From: Pseudarthrobacter phenanthrenivorans Sphe3 | Lineage (GTDB): Bacteria > Actinomycetota > Actinomycetes > Actinomycetales > Micrococcaceae | Length of the DNA stretch: 64,000 nt | NCBI RefSeq assembly: GCF_000189535.1 | Contig: NC_015145.1 | Coordinates: forward strand, 2,232,001-2,296,000 | Direction: 5' to 3' | In this document: positions 33,612-41,109 of the stretch, piece after piece | Layout of the letters: every line of letters starts with the position of its first letter | How positions within the stretch are numbered: position 1 is the first letter of the stretch | The notes under the pieces: generated by a model | What the model saw: only the letters and a program-made list of their open reading frames with translations | Database searches by the model: none | What the model was told of the DNA's origin: nothing | Position numbers and translations under genes: made by a program

Positions 33612-35069
33612 TCAGAAGCTGGACGAACTGCCGGAACCGGAAAAGCTCCCGCCGCTGCTTCCGTAACCTGTGGTGCTGCCGCCTCCGCCGCGGGCGGAGC
33701 TGACGCTGCTGACGCCCGTATTGAGCCCGGAGTTGAAGGTGGCCACCGAGAAGAAGTGGTAGGACGGGTAAACCGTGCCCAGGATGCTTGGCTCGTAAGT
33801 GCGGCGGCGGTGGTCGAGGCCGTCCTGGGCCGCCTCCATCTCCTTGCGCATCAGCGCAGCCTCGCGTTCGTTCTTCGCATAGCCTTCAATGACCGTTTCA
33901 GCATGGTTTTCCAGCAGCACCGCGAGCCGGGTCCTGGCCTCGTAGAGGCGGTCCAGCGCCTTTTCGGGCGTGATTTTTCCCTCCGCCAGCTCCGCCGTCC
34001 ACCGCTCGATCTCCCGCAGGCTCTGGTCACGGAAGGACCGGAGTGCCGCCGCTGAGGCAGAGTCCCCCTGGCCGTGGCGCTTGCTGAGGAGCTGTTCCAG
34101 CCCGGCAAGGTCGTTCCGGAAGGGGGCAAGCTGGCGGTCCCACGCTGCGGGCCACGCATCGGCGCGGTTCAGGAGCGCGTTGGTGTCGGCAATGACATCG
34201 TCCAGGGCGTCGAGCTCCGAGGCGGCCTCCGCATATTCGCGCGCGAGCTTCAGGTTCCTGCGTCGGCCAAACTCCCGCTTCGAGAGCGCGTGCACCTTGT
34301 TGGACAGCTCGCTGGCAGCGTTGTAGCGGTTGAGGAAGGTGCGGTGTTTCTCCAGGACGGTGCTTCCATACCTGGACGCTTCGGGAATGGTGCCGGCGTT
34401 GAGCTCTGTCACCTCGAGGTCCATGCTGACGTTGGCGTAGCTCCGGTCCCCGCGTTCGATCTCTTTCCGCGCGGAGGATCTGGTGACGGCCCGCACCACA
34501 ACCCATGCTCCGGCTCCCAGGGCTGCCGTCCCCGCCGTTACCCACGCCGTGACCAGGAAGGCGGCCGACCGGTACCACGGCTGGTTGATGAGCTCGGCAG
34601 CCCGCTGGACTCCGGCAATGGTCCCGTCCGTCCACTGGGCGTCGCGCAGCAGGTCCTTTGCAGCGTCCTGGATCTCGTTCCGCTGTTCCAGGGACACTTT
34701 GCGGTCCTCGCCCATGTAGGTGCCCACATGGCGGCCCACCGGGTCCAGGGCGAAAATAAACAGTCCGTCCGCCCACTTCTGTCCGTCCGCGCTGATCCAC
34801 TCGGGGTGCTCAGCCCGGGCAAACCTCAGGACTTCCTCATTGAGGTTGTCCTCGGTCCGTCCGTTGTAGGTGTACACCACAACCCGGGTAGGCTCATAGA
34901 ACTCGATGCGTTCAAGGGCCGGCACCAGGGTGTTCCGGTCCAGCACCCCCGCAGTGTCCTGGATCTCCACGGACACCGGCGCCACGGCGAAGGCGACGGC
35001 GGCCGTGCCGGGCAACAGCACCAGCAAAGCCAGGAGCAGGCTGCCGATCCTGCGCATCATGCTGCCCAT
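33612..35069 (-). CDS. DUF5129-type membrane protein with TPM-like N-terminus
   Basis: Protein of 485 aa. Signal-anchor (residues 8-30), an extracytoplasmic TPM-like domain (about 35-165; VEIQDTAGVLD, VVVYTYNG, LFIFALDPVGRHVGTYMGED), a second membrane helix (about 170-195), a cytoplasmic helical domain rich in Glu/Arg/Leu (200-430, likely coiled coil), and a Gly/Ser-rich tail ending SGSSSSF. This order fits DUF5129 proteins of Micrococcaceae as I recall them. Function is unknown; TPM domains are linked to membrane protein quality control. It lies 31 bp downstream of the SDR gene on the same strand. Confidence 0.75.
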   Translation of the reverse strand: MGSMMRRIGSLLLALLVLLPGTAAVAFAVAPVSVEIQDTAGVLDRNTLVPALERIEFYEPTRVVVYTYNGRTEDNLNEEVLRFARAEHPEWISADGQKWADGLFIFALDPVGRHVGTYMGEDRKVSLEQRNEIQDAAKDLLRDAQWTDGTIAGVQRAAELINQPWYRSAAFLVTAWVTAGTAALGAGAWVVVRAVTRSSARKEIERGDRSYANVSMDLEVTELNAGTIPEASRYGSTVLEKHRTFLNRYNAASELSNKVHALSKREFGRRRNLKLAREYAEAASELDALDDVIADTNALLNRADAWPAAWDRQLAPFRNDLAGLEQLLSKRHGQGDSASAAALRSFRDQSLREIERWTAELAEGKITPEKALDRLYEARTRLAVLLENHAETVIEGYAKNEREAALMRKEMEAAQDGLDHRRRTYEPSILGTVYPSYHFFSVATFNSGLNTGVSSVSSARGGGGSTTGYGSSGGSFSGSGSSSSF

Positions 35070-35100
35070 TTATGACCACTCCCTGCAGGCGGGGCCGCCC

Positions 35101-35871
35101 TCAAACGGCGTTCCACCCATTGTCCGAGGCCAGCACCACACCATTGATGTTCGAGCCGTCCCTGCTGAGCAGGAACGTGATCCCGGCAGCAAGTTCCCCC
35201 GCTTCGGCGATGGGCGGCACGTTTGCCTGCATCAGGGGTCCGAGGACCTCCGCGGCGAGCTGGGACTTGAACTCGGCGTGGATGTTGGTCTTGGTGCCTC
35301 CGGGCGCAACCGCGTTGACGCGGATGCCGCGCCGCCCGTACATTACGGCTGAGCTGCGGGTCAGGCCGATGACCGCGTGCTTGGAAACGGTATAGGCGGC
35401 CCCTGCCGCCGATCCGCGAAGGCCCGCTTCGGAGGAAACGTTCACGATCGAGCCGTACCCCGCGGCCAGCATCACCGGAACCACCGCCCTTGTCATCCGC
35501 ATCATGGACGTCAGGTTGACGTCCAGCACGCGCTCCCAGGTGGCGTCATCCACTTCATGCACGGGCTGGAAGCTGTCCATAATTCCGGCCACGTTGGCGA
35601 GCGCGCCGATGCGCCCCTGGGCAGCAGACACCACTTCCTGTACTACATCCTCTTTGCTGATATCTCCGGCCACCGGGACGAAGTCCAGATCCTCGTACTC
35701 CGCCACGAGTTTGTCCAGCCCTTCATCACTGAGGTCGCTGGCAATCACCCGGCCGCCTTCGCGGGCAACACGCAAAGCAGTGGCAAGGCCAATACCGGAA
35801 GCGGCCCCCGTAACGATGACGGTCTGGCCCTCGAACCGGTTCGGCGTGATGATTTCCTGCCACATGGACAT
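35101..35871 (-). CDS. SDR family oxidoreductase
   Basis: NAD(P)-dependent short-chain dehydrogenase of 256 aa. The cofactor loop TGAASGIGLA, the NVAGI stretch, catalytic Ser in NVSSEAG and YTVSK (Tyr and Lys) are visible. Resembles 3-oxoacyl-ACP reductase-like SDRs, but the substrate cannot be assigned. The ATG at 35871 follows AGAGGAGC at good distance; a second ATG two codons later is less likely. No convincing DosR-like promoter was found. It is divergent from the fourth USP gene. Confidence 0.9.
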   Translation of the reverse strand: MSMWQEIITPNRFEGQTVIVTGAASGIGLATALRVAREGGRVIASDLSDEGLDKLVAEYEDLDFVPVAGDISKEDVVQEVVSAAQGRIGALANVAGIMDSFQPVHEVDDATWERVLDVNLTSMMRMTRAVVPVMLAAGYGSIVNVSSEAGLRGSAAGAAYTVSKHAVIGLTRSSAVMYGRRGIRVNAVAPGGTKTNIHAEFKSQLAAEVLGPLMQANVPPIAEAGELAAGITFLLSRDGSNINGVVLASDNGWNAV

Positions 35872-36006
35872 CTGGTGCTCCTCTTTTCGTCAAGCAGTTC
35901 TTGCTTCCGGCGGCTCTGGGTGCTCTGCTGGTGTACGCGGTACGCGGCCGGCCCCATTCCATCAGCATGGAGCGCCGCGAGGGACCATCACAGTGCCGAA
36001 GGTCCC

Positions 36007-36062
36007 TGACCAGGAGTGCGTGACCGGGAGCGCCCGACCAGGAGTGCCCGACCAGGGGTGAA
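36007..36062. repeat. 14-bp tandem repeat, four copies, just before a USP gene
   Basis: Four adjacent 14-mers of the form YGACCRGGRGYGNN (36007-36020, 36021-36034, 36035-36048, 36049-36062), ending 6 bp before the ATG of the USP gene. Each unit holds an AGGAG-, GGGAG- or AGGGG-like string, so the array multiplies potential ribosome sites; the working one appears to be GAAGGAG at the end. Confidence 0.8.
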
Positions 36063-36068
36063 GGAGCA

Positions 36069-36917
36069 ATGGCAGAACCAGGATCCATCGTCGCCGGCTA
36101 TGACGGTTCCGCTGAAGCGGCGGACGCCGTTCGCTGGGCAGCCGGGCATGCGCAGCTGCGCGGTTTTGCCCTCCACGTGGTTCATTGCTCCATCTGGCCG
36201 CTGCTGACCCGCAATCTGGGCCCGGTTCCGGGCGTGGCGGACAGCGGCCTGGAGCGGTCAGCGGAAGCCATCCTGAAGGACGGCGTCAACCATGCCCGCG
36301 CCGCTGCCCCAGGCCTGCATGTTGAGGCGACACTGTTGCACGGCCTGCCTGCCTCGCACCTGGCCATGATCGCTTCAGGCGGAGAAATGATTGTTGTGGG
36401 CAGCCGCGGCCTTGGCGGATTCCTGGGCCTGCTCGTGGGATCCGTCAGCCTGGAGCTGGCAGCCACCGCCCACTGCCCTGTTGCGGTCATCCGGCAGGAC
36501 CTCCACCCCGACGGGCCTGTGGTGGTGGCTGTGGACGCGTCCGGCTCTCCTCCGGCCCTTGAGGACGCGTGTGCCATGGCCATGGCATGGCAGGCCGGCC
36601 TGAAGGTGGTCCATGTCCATCAGCTCCCCCCAGGACACGGGCAGCGGAACACCATTGAAGCCGAAGCCGCGGCGGGGAATGCCCTCCAAGCCGCCCTGCA
36701 CCGCGCCCGCACCCTTGCACCCTATGTGCCCGTGGAAGGCAGCGTGCTCCTTGACACTTCAGTCCCCCACGCCATCCTCAAGGCAGCTGCCGACGCGCGG
36801 ATGCTGGTGGTGGGAACCACAGGGCGAGGTTTTGTCAGGGAAACGATCGGGTCCACAGCCCATGCTGTCCTCCACCATGCGCGCGGCCCGGTCCTCATCT
36901 CCCGGCGCGGCAGCTGA
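36069..36917 (+). CDS. Universal stress protein, two UspA domains
   Basis: Tandem USP of 282 aa. Domain 1 (about 5-140): IVAGYDGSAEA and GSRGLGGFLGLLVGS, the full ATP-binding motif. Domain 2 (about 148-282): VVVAVDASGSP and GTTGRGFVRETIGS, with one residue fewer than the usual nine. Together with the proteins at 5270, 9245 and 22614 it is the fourth USP in the island. The ATG follows GAAGGAGCA. A possible box upstream (35993-36006) lacks a -10 at the usual spacing, so its regulation is uncertain. Confidence 0.9.
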   Translation: MAEPGSIVAGYDGSAEAADAVRWAAGHAQLRGFALHVVHCSIWPLLTRNLGPVPGVADSGLERSAEAILKDGVNHARAAAPGLHVEATLLHGLPASHLAMIASGGEMIVVGSRGLGGFLGLLVGSVSLELAATAHCPVAVIRQDLHPDGPVVVAVDASGSPPALEDACAMAMAWQAGLKVVHVHQLPPGHGQRNTIEAEAAAGNALQAALHRARTLAPYVPVEGSVLLDTSVPHAILKAAADARMLVVGTTGRGFVRETIGSTAHAVLHHARGPVLISRRGS

Positions 36918-36939
36918 ATTCCCCTGGAGGACGCTGGTC

Positions 36940-37230
36940 CTACGCTGACCGCCACGGGGAGAGCAGGTAAAGGCTGGTCCACACCAGGCCCAGCAGCAGC
37001 AGGGCCCTGATCCAGAGATCCCATGATGTGTTCCACAGCCAGAGGGCAGCAGCCCACGGCAGGAGGATGAGGAACTCCAGCCCTTGCAGCAGCCACGGTT
37101 GTCCGCGGAACGCAGACCACAGCTCACCCAGGTTTCCCTGCCTGGACAGCAGCACTGCCCCGAACGCCGCCCAGAGAAGGACGGCGATAATGAAGACGGC
37201 GATGTTGACGATCCTGGTGGAGTCCGCCAT
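36940..37230 (-). CDS. Small membrane protein of 96 aa
   Basis: Three hydrophobic segments fill most of the protein (VNIAVFIIAVLLWAAFGAVLL, about 45-65, and about 70-90), with a short amphipathic stretch between the first two. No family recognised. The ATG at 37230 follows GGAGGGAGCA; an in-frame ATG at 37242 lacks this. A DosR-like box with a good -10 lies upstream. It is convergent with the fourth USP gene and divergent from alcohol dehydrogenase 2. Confidence 0.68.
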   Translation of the reverse strand: MADSTRIVNIAVFIIAVLLWAAFGAVLLSRQGNLGELWSAFRGQPWLLQGLEFLILLPWAAALWLWNTSWDLWIRALLLLGLVWTSLYLLSPWRSA

Positions 37231-37269
37231 TGCTCCCTCCACTCCTTCCGTGCTGGCTTACGGGAACCC

Positions 37270-37312
37270 AGCCTCGCCCCGGCGCCTTCCGACTTCCAGA
37301 GACTTTCGTCCC
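37270..37312 (-). promoter_or_regulatory. DosR-like box and -10 of the 96-aa membrane protein
   Basis: Minus-strand box GGGACGAAAGTCTC (37299-37312), which as GAGACTTTCGTCCC on the other strand matches the M. tuberculosis core at 12 of 14. GAGGCT (37270-37275) follows after 23 bp. Predicted start is near 37263. Confidence 0.65.
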
Positions 37313-37349
37313 CTGGCGCTCCATAAACACCCGCTTCATTAAGACCGCT

Positions 37350-37392
37350 GGGACTTACGGCCCTTTCGGCCCGGAAACCTGTCCACGACTCT
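37350..37392 (+). promoter_or_regulatory. DosR-like box and -10 of zinc alcohol dehydrogenase 2
   Basis: Box GGGACTTACGGCCC (37350-37363; 12 of 14). GACTCT (37387-37392) follows after 23 bp. Predicted start is near 37399, giving a leader of about 47 nt with a good ribosome site. Confidence 0.7.
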
Positions 37393-37445
37393 TGAGGTGA
37401 CGCGGCGCTGCACGGCACCCGGACCACTGACCACGAGGAGCAGTA

Positions 37446-38501
37446 ATGAAAGCCATTGTCTACGGCGGACCGGGCAAGAAGTCCTGGACCGATGTGCCGG
37501 ACCCCACGATCGTCAACCCGAGTGACGCCATCGTGAAGGTGGACACCACCACCATCTGCGGAACGGACCTGCACATCCTCAAAGGAGATGTCCCGGCGGT
37601 CCAGGAGGGGAGGATCCTGGGCCACGAAGGCGTGGGCACTATCACCGAGGTGGGCTCCTCCGTGACCACGCTGAAGCCCGGCGACAGGGTTATCATCTCC
37701 TGCATCAAGTCCTGCGGGCACTGCGCAAACTGCAAGACGGGCCTCTACTCCCACTGCCTTGGGGACGAGGGCGCCTCCGGAATCGGCTGGGTCTTCGGCC
37801 ACCTGATCGATGGGACGCAGGCCGAGTACGTCCGGGTCCCCTACGCCGAAAATTCCCTGCACCTGCTGCCGGAAGGCGTCAGCGATGAGCAGGCTGTCAT
37901 GCTCTCCGATATCTTCCCCACCGGCTTCGAGATCGGGGTCCAGTACGGCAGGGTCAAGCCCGGGGATACCGTGGCGGTGGTGGGAGCAGGCCCGGTGGGA
38001 CTGGCCGCGATCGCCACAGCCGGCCTGTACGGGGCCGCCAACATCATCGCCATTGACCTGGACCGCAACCGCCTGGAGCAATCCCGCGCGTTCGGTGCCA
38101 CCGAGGTGGTCCTGTCCGGCGACGCCGACTGGAAGGACCAGGTGCTCTCACATACTGACGGGCAGGGCGTGGATGTGGCCATCGAGGCCGTGGGCATCCC
38201 TGCCACGTTCGAGATGTGCACGGAGATTGTCCGCCCCGGGGGCACCGTGGCGAACGTCGGCGTACACGGAAAAGCGGTGGAACTGCACCTGGAGAAGCTC
38301 TGGATCCAGAACATCAACATCAGCATGGGCCTGGTAAACGCCAATACCACCCCCATGCTGCTGAAGCTTGTGGCGCAGAAAAAGCTGCCGGCGGAAAAGT
38401 TCGCGACGCACCATTTCTCCTTCGACCAGTTCATGGACGCCTACGACACGTTCGCCCGTGCGGCGGAGACAAACGCGCTGAAGGTAGTGATTTCGGCCTG
38501 A
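37446..38501 (+). CDS. Zinc-dependent alcohol dehydrogenase family protein 2
   Basis: MDR dehydrogenase of 351 aa. Catalytic zinc ligands: Cys38 in ICGTDLH and His60-Glu61 in GHEGVG. Structural zinc cysteines: 90, 93, 96, 104. Cofactor loop VVGAGPVGLAA followed by IDLDRNRLE, whose Asp suggests NAD(H) preference. It resembles secondary-alcohol/formaldehyde-type dehydrogenases and is not a close copy of the dehydrogenase at 12727. The ATG follows ACGAGGAGCAG. A strong DosR-like promoter precedes it, so two alcohol dehydrogenases fall under one predicted control. Confidence 0.88.
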   Translation: MKAIVYGGPGKKSWTDVPDPTIVNPSDAIVKVDTTTICGTDLHILKGDVPAVQEGRILGHEGVGTITEVGSSVTTLKPGDRVIISCIKSCGHCANCKTGLYSHCLGDEGASGIGWVFGHLIDGTQAEYVRVPYAENSLHLLPEGVSDEQAVMLSDIFPTGFEIGVQYGRVKPGDTVAVVGAGPVGLAAIATAGLYGAANIIAIDLDRNRLEQSRAFGATEVVLSGDADWKDQVLSHTDGQGVDVAIEAVGIPATFEMCTEIVRPGGTVANVGVHGKAVELHLEKLWIQNINISMGLVNANTTPMLLKLVAQKKLPAEKFATHHFSFDQFMDAYDTFARAAETNALKVVISA

Positions 38502-38561
38502 CGGGCACCGGTGCAGGGGTGTCCGCCCGGCTGACGGCCGTGCCCGGCCTATGCTGGCAAT

Positions 38562-39110
38562 GTGACCCCTGCACCCACCCCCAGCCCGCTTGATGTCGTG
38601 GTGCATTCCGGACCGGCCGACTGGTGGGTGATCCTCGCCGGACTCGGACCCCTGGCAGTCCTCATCGCTGCCCTGCTTGCCTTCTATATCAACTGGCGCA
38701 CGCTCAAGCAGCGCACCACAGCTGACAAGACTGCCCTGGACCAGAAGCGGGAGGCGGATGCCCAGGCGCTGCTGCAGAAAACCGAAGCGGACAGCCGGGC
38801 CGAGTGGTGGCGCCGGACCCAGTGGGCGCTGGACAGGGCGCTGGACCCGGACGAAGGAACAAAAGCCCTGGGCCTGGCCACCCTGGACGTCCTGGCCCGC
38901 AGCGAGCTTGCGCGCACCGAGGAACTGGAACTGTTCGACATCGCCTGGAAAAGCGTGGCAGGTGACGAGAACGGGGACGACCTTACAGCGGACGAGGACC
39001 TTGCGCCGGACGAAGACCCGGCCGCGGACCTCCCGTTCGTGGACGCAGGTGGCGACATAGGCGAGAATGGAATCACGGATGAAGGCACAACCAAGGAGGC
39101 TGGACTATGA
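38562..39110 (+). CDS. Single-pass membrane protein with acidic tail, unknown function
   Basis: Protein of 182 aa: one membrane helix (about 22-45, WWVILAGLGPLAVLIAALLA), a basic helix (RTLKQRTTADK...KREADAQALLQK) likely coiled coil, then WWRRTQWALDRALDPDE and a very acidic C-terminus (about 20 Asp/Glu in the last 60 residues). No family recognised. The GTG at 38562 has no clear ribosome site; an ATG at 38551 is out of frame and closed. The stop overlaps the next start as ATGA. Confidence 0.65.
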   Translation: MTPAPTPSPLDVVVHSGPADWWVILAGLGPLAVLIAALLAFYINWRTLKQRTTADKTALDQKREADAQALLQKTEADSRAEWWRRTQWALDRALDPDEGTKALGLATLDVLARSELARTEELELFDIAWKSVAGDENGDDLTADEDLAPDEDPAADLPFVDAGGDIGENGITDEGTTKEAGL

Positions 39111-39301
39111 GCGCCGCATCGCCTGAACGACGGTATGTCCATACTCCGCGGAACACCCCGGTTAAGCCGGCCGCAAGGAAAGCCACCCCCGCCGAGCACC
39201 GCGTCCAGGTGGCGGCTGCCAGGCTGCGCGTCACCCTCGATCAGCGTTTGGGCCGCGAAACACCCGCCCGCACCAAGGCGCTGGCGAAGGAACCTATCTA
39301 G
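39107..39301 (+). CDS. Small basic protein of 64 aa
   Basis: Basic hypothetical protein (many Arg, Lys, Pro), MSAASPERRYVHTPRN to the end KEPI, with a helical stretch EHRVQVAAARLRVTLDQRLG. No family recognised. It starts within the stop of the preceding membrane protein (ATGA), so the pair is coupled. Its stop lies inside the first copy of a 15-bp tandem duplication that also carries the start of the HNH gene. Confidence 0.6.
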   Translation: MSAASPERRYVHTPRNTPVKPAARKATPAEHRVQVAAARLRVTLDQRLGRETPARTKALAKEPI

Positions 39302-39326
39302 GTACCGCGTGTCTAGGTACCGCGTG
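39297..39326. repeat. Perfect 15-bp tandem duplication at a stop-start junction
   Basis: TCTAGGTACCGCGTG occurs twice back to back (39297-39311, 39312-39326). Each copy ends in an in-frame GTG for the HNH gene. The first copy also contains the stop of the 64-aa gene. Confidence 0.9.
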
Positions 39327-40190
39327 CCTGCAGTAATTCTTGGCTGGAACCCCAGGGGACGGAAGCGCTGGGACTATCGCGCCGCCGTCGAACAGGTAGC
39401 GGAGTCCGGCAGGTTTCTCCAGCCCTGGGGCGTTGGCCACCTGGAGGTTGGGCCCGGAACGGAAGCCTGGCTCCTGGTCCAGGGCGGAACTGCAGCCTCC
39501 ACGGGGCTGATCGGCCACGGAGTGGTGGTGTCGGAAACCTATGAGGCAGGCCAGCAAGGGGATCCTGCCACCCGCCGCCACGTCAGCGTGGCTTTCGACG
39601 CCCTGCTCCCCCTTGGCGAGCAGGTGCCGCAGGATGCCCTCACGGCGGCCGTCCCGGAAGTAGCGTGGGGCGGGGCAGCGCGCCTCGCAGCCACAGCGGT
39701 CGGCGCCGCAGCAGAACCTGGGCTCCGCCAGCTGTGGCGGGACCGGATGCCACCCGCCGGTGATCCACCTCTCCTCCCTGCCGGAACCTACCCGCCGCAG
39801 GCGGTCACCCGGATTGAGGTGAACCGCTACGAGCGGAACCAGGACGCGCGGCGGATCTGCCTGGCTTTCCATGGAACGTCCTGCGCCGCCTGCGGATTTT
39901 CCTTCGAGGCCTCGTACGGGGACATCGGCGCTGGCTTCATCGAGGTGCACCACCTGGTGCCGCCGGCACTGCTCGGCAGCACTTACCAGCTTGACCCGAT
40001 TGCGGACCTGGTGCCGCTGTGTTCCAACTGCCATGCCATGGCCCACCACAATGTTGCCTCGCCGCGCACGGTGTCAGAACTGCGCAGTCTCCGGGCCACC
40101 TCCGGTTTCCTCGCCGGCGAAGTGGTGAGCAGCAGGGCGCTTCAAGCCCAGGACGATGCGCAGCGGATCCTGGGAGGACGCCAGGACTAA
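39324..40190 (+). CDS. HNH nuclease with EVE/PUA-like N-terminal domain (possible modification-dependent restriction enzyme)
   Basis: Protein of 288 aa from GTG 39324 (293 aa from GTG 39309). N-terminal part (about 1-130): LGWNPRGRKRWDY, RFLQPWGVG, GTEAWLLVQGG, GLIGHGVVVSE, a pattern like EVE/PUA-type modified-base readers. C-terminal HNH domain: CAACGFSFEASYG, FIEVHHLVPP, DLVPLCSNCHAMAH, with the paired Cys and His of a zinc-stabilised HNH. EVE-HNH enzymes are known to cut DNA with modified cytosines, so defence is a reasonable guess. No methyltransferase gene is nearby, which fits a type IV-like enzyme. Start choice is unclear because the duplication supplies two equal GTGs. Confidence 0.7.
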   Translation: MPAVILGWNPRGRKRWDYRAAVEQVAESGRFLQPWGVGHLEVGPGTEAWLLVQGGTAASTGLIGHGVVVSETYEAGQQGDPATRRHVSVAFDALLPLGEQVPQDALTAAVPEVAWGGAARLAATAVGAAAEPGLRQLWRDRMPPAGDPPLLPAGTYPPQAVTRIEVNRYERNQDARRICLAFHGTSCAACGFSFEASYGDIGAGFIEVHHLVPPALLGSTYQLDPIADLVPLCSNCHAMAHHNVASPRTVSELRSLRATSGFLAGEVVSSRALQAQDDAQRILGGRQD

Positions 40191-40252
40191 ACGCCGCCGT
40201 CCCAGGCCGGAGTCCCGGGAGGATGCCGGCAGGATTTCCGGTGGCGGTGGCA

Positions 40253-40266
40253 GGGACCTTATGCCC
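40253..40266 (+). promoter_or_regulatory. Isolated DosR-like box, no matching -10 spacing
   Basis: GGGACCTTATGCCC matches the M. tuberculosis core at 11 of 14 and the local consensus at 13 of 14, 66 bp before the next gene. However, no nAnnnT hexamer sits 23-24 bp downstream, so function is less sure than for the other sites. Confidence 0.4.
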
Positions 40267-40331
40267 TGTTCCCTGCATGCACGGGGCATCGTATTGAAGG
40301 AATCTGTAGGTTCTACGAGCGGAAACCTGCC

Positions 40332-41078
40332 ATGCGAACGCCACGGAATGCCAGTCCGGCGGGACGCCCGTCAATGGGAGACAGCGCTGGAACCAATCCG
40401 CGGCGCGAGGCAGCCACCCTCTTCGGATACAGGGTAGCTGTAGCCATCACGGTCCTGACCGTGCTGACGTTTGCCCTTGCCCTGACGGCACTCCCGGACA
40501 AAGTCCCCTACCCCTTCACCGACGACGTCATCGCCGCCCAGTGGCCCGGTGACTATTACTGGCTATTTCCGGCCATGGTGCTGATGCTGCTGTTCGTCGC
40601 CTTGGTCGCAGCTGTGCATGAGTACGCCCCTGACCTGCGGAAGATCTACGGCCTGCTGGCCCTGTGCATCGCCGTGATCGCGGCGGCCGTCCTCCTGATC
40701 AACTACTACATCCAGGCCGTGGTGATGCCCACGAGCCTTCAGAAGGGCCAGCTGGACGGCTGGTCCATCTTCACGCAATACAACCCCCATGGCATCTTCA
40801 TCGCCCTCGAGGAGCTGGGGTACCTGCTGATGACCCTCGTGTTCCTTTGCCTCGCGCCCATCTTTTCGTCCGGGACAAGGCTTGAACGGGCCATCCGTTG
40901 GTTGTTCCTTGGCAGCTTCGCCACAGCGGTTGCCTCACTGGCGGCAGTGCTTGCCCTGCGGGGGATGGACCGCGAGGATGTCTTCGAAATCATCATTATC
41001 AGCATCGTCTGGCTGACGCTCATCGCCGCCGGGATCCTCCTTGCGCTTTTGTTCAGGCGCGGAACCCCAAGGGCGTGA
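40332..41078 (+). CDS. Six-helix membrane protein
   Basis: Protein of 248 aa with a basic N-terminus and about six hydrophobic segments; EYAP and YNPHG lie in the loops. No named family recognised. The ATG at 40332 has a weak GAGCGGAA upstream; a second ATG at 40374 is possible and would shorten the leader. It lies 141 bp after the HNH gene, where one DosR-like box is seen, and is followed by the DUF2087 gene after 31 bp. Confidence 0.65.
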   Translation: MRTPRNASPAGRPSMGDSAGTNPRREAATLFGYRVAVAITVLTVLTFALALTALPDKVPYPFTDDVIAAQWPGDYYWLFPAMVLMLLFVALVAAVHEYAPDLRKIYGLLALCIAVIAAAVLLINYYIQAVVMPTSLQKGQLDGWSIFTQYNPHGIFIALEELGYLLMTLVFLCLAPIFSSGTRLERAIRWLFLGSFATAVASLAAVLALRGMDREDVFEIIIISIVWLTLIAAGILLALLFRRGTPRA

Positions 41079-41109
41079 ACGTCCGACGGCGGCAGTAAAG
41101 GAGGGCGCC

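Noticed and set aside
35993..36006. Possible DosR-like box before the USP gene at 36069
   Set aside because: Ten of 14 match, but no nAnnnT hexamer is found at 23-24 bp and the downstream sequence is a tandem repeat.
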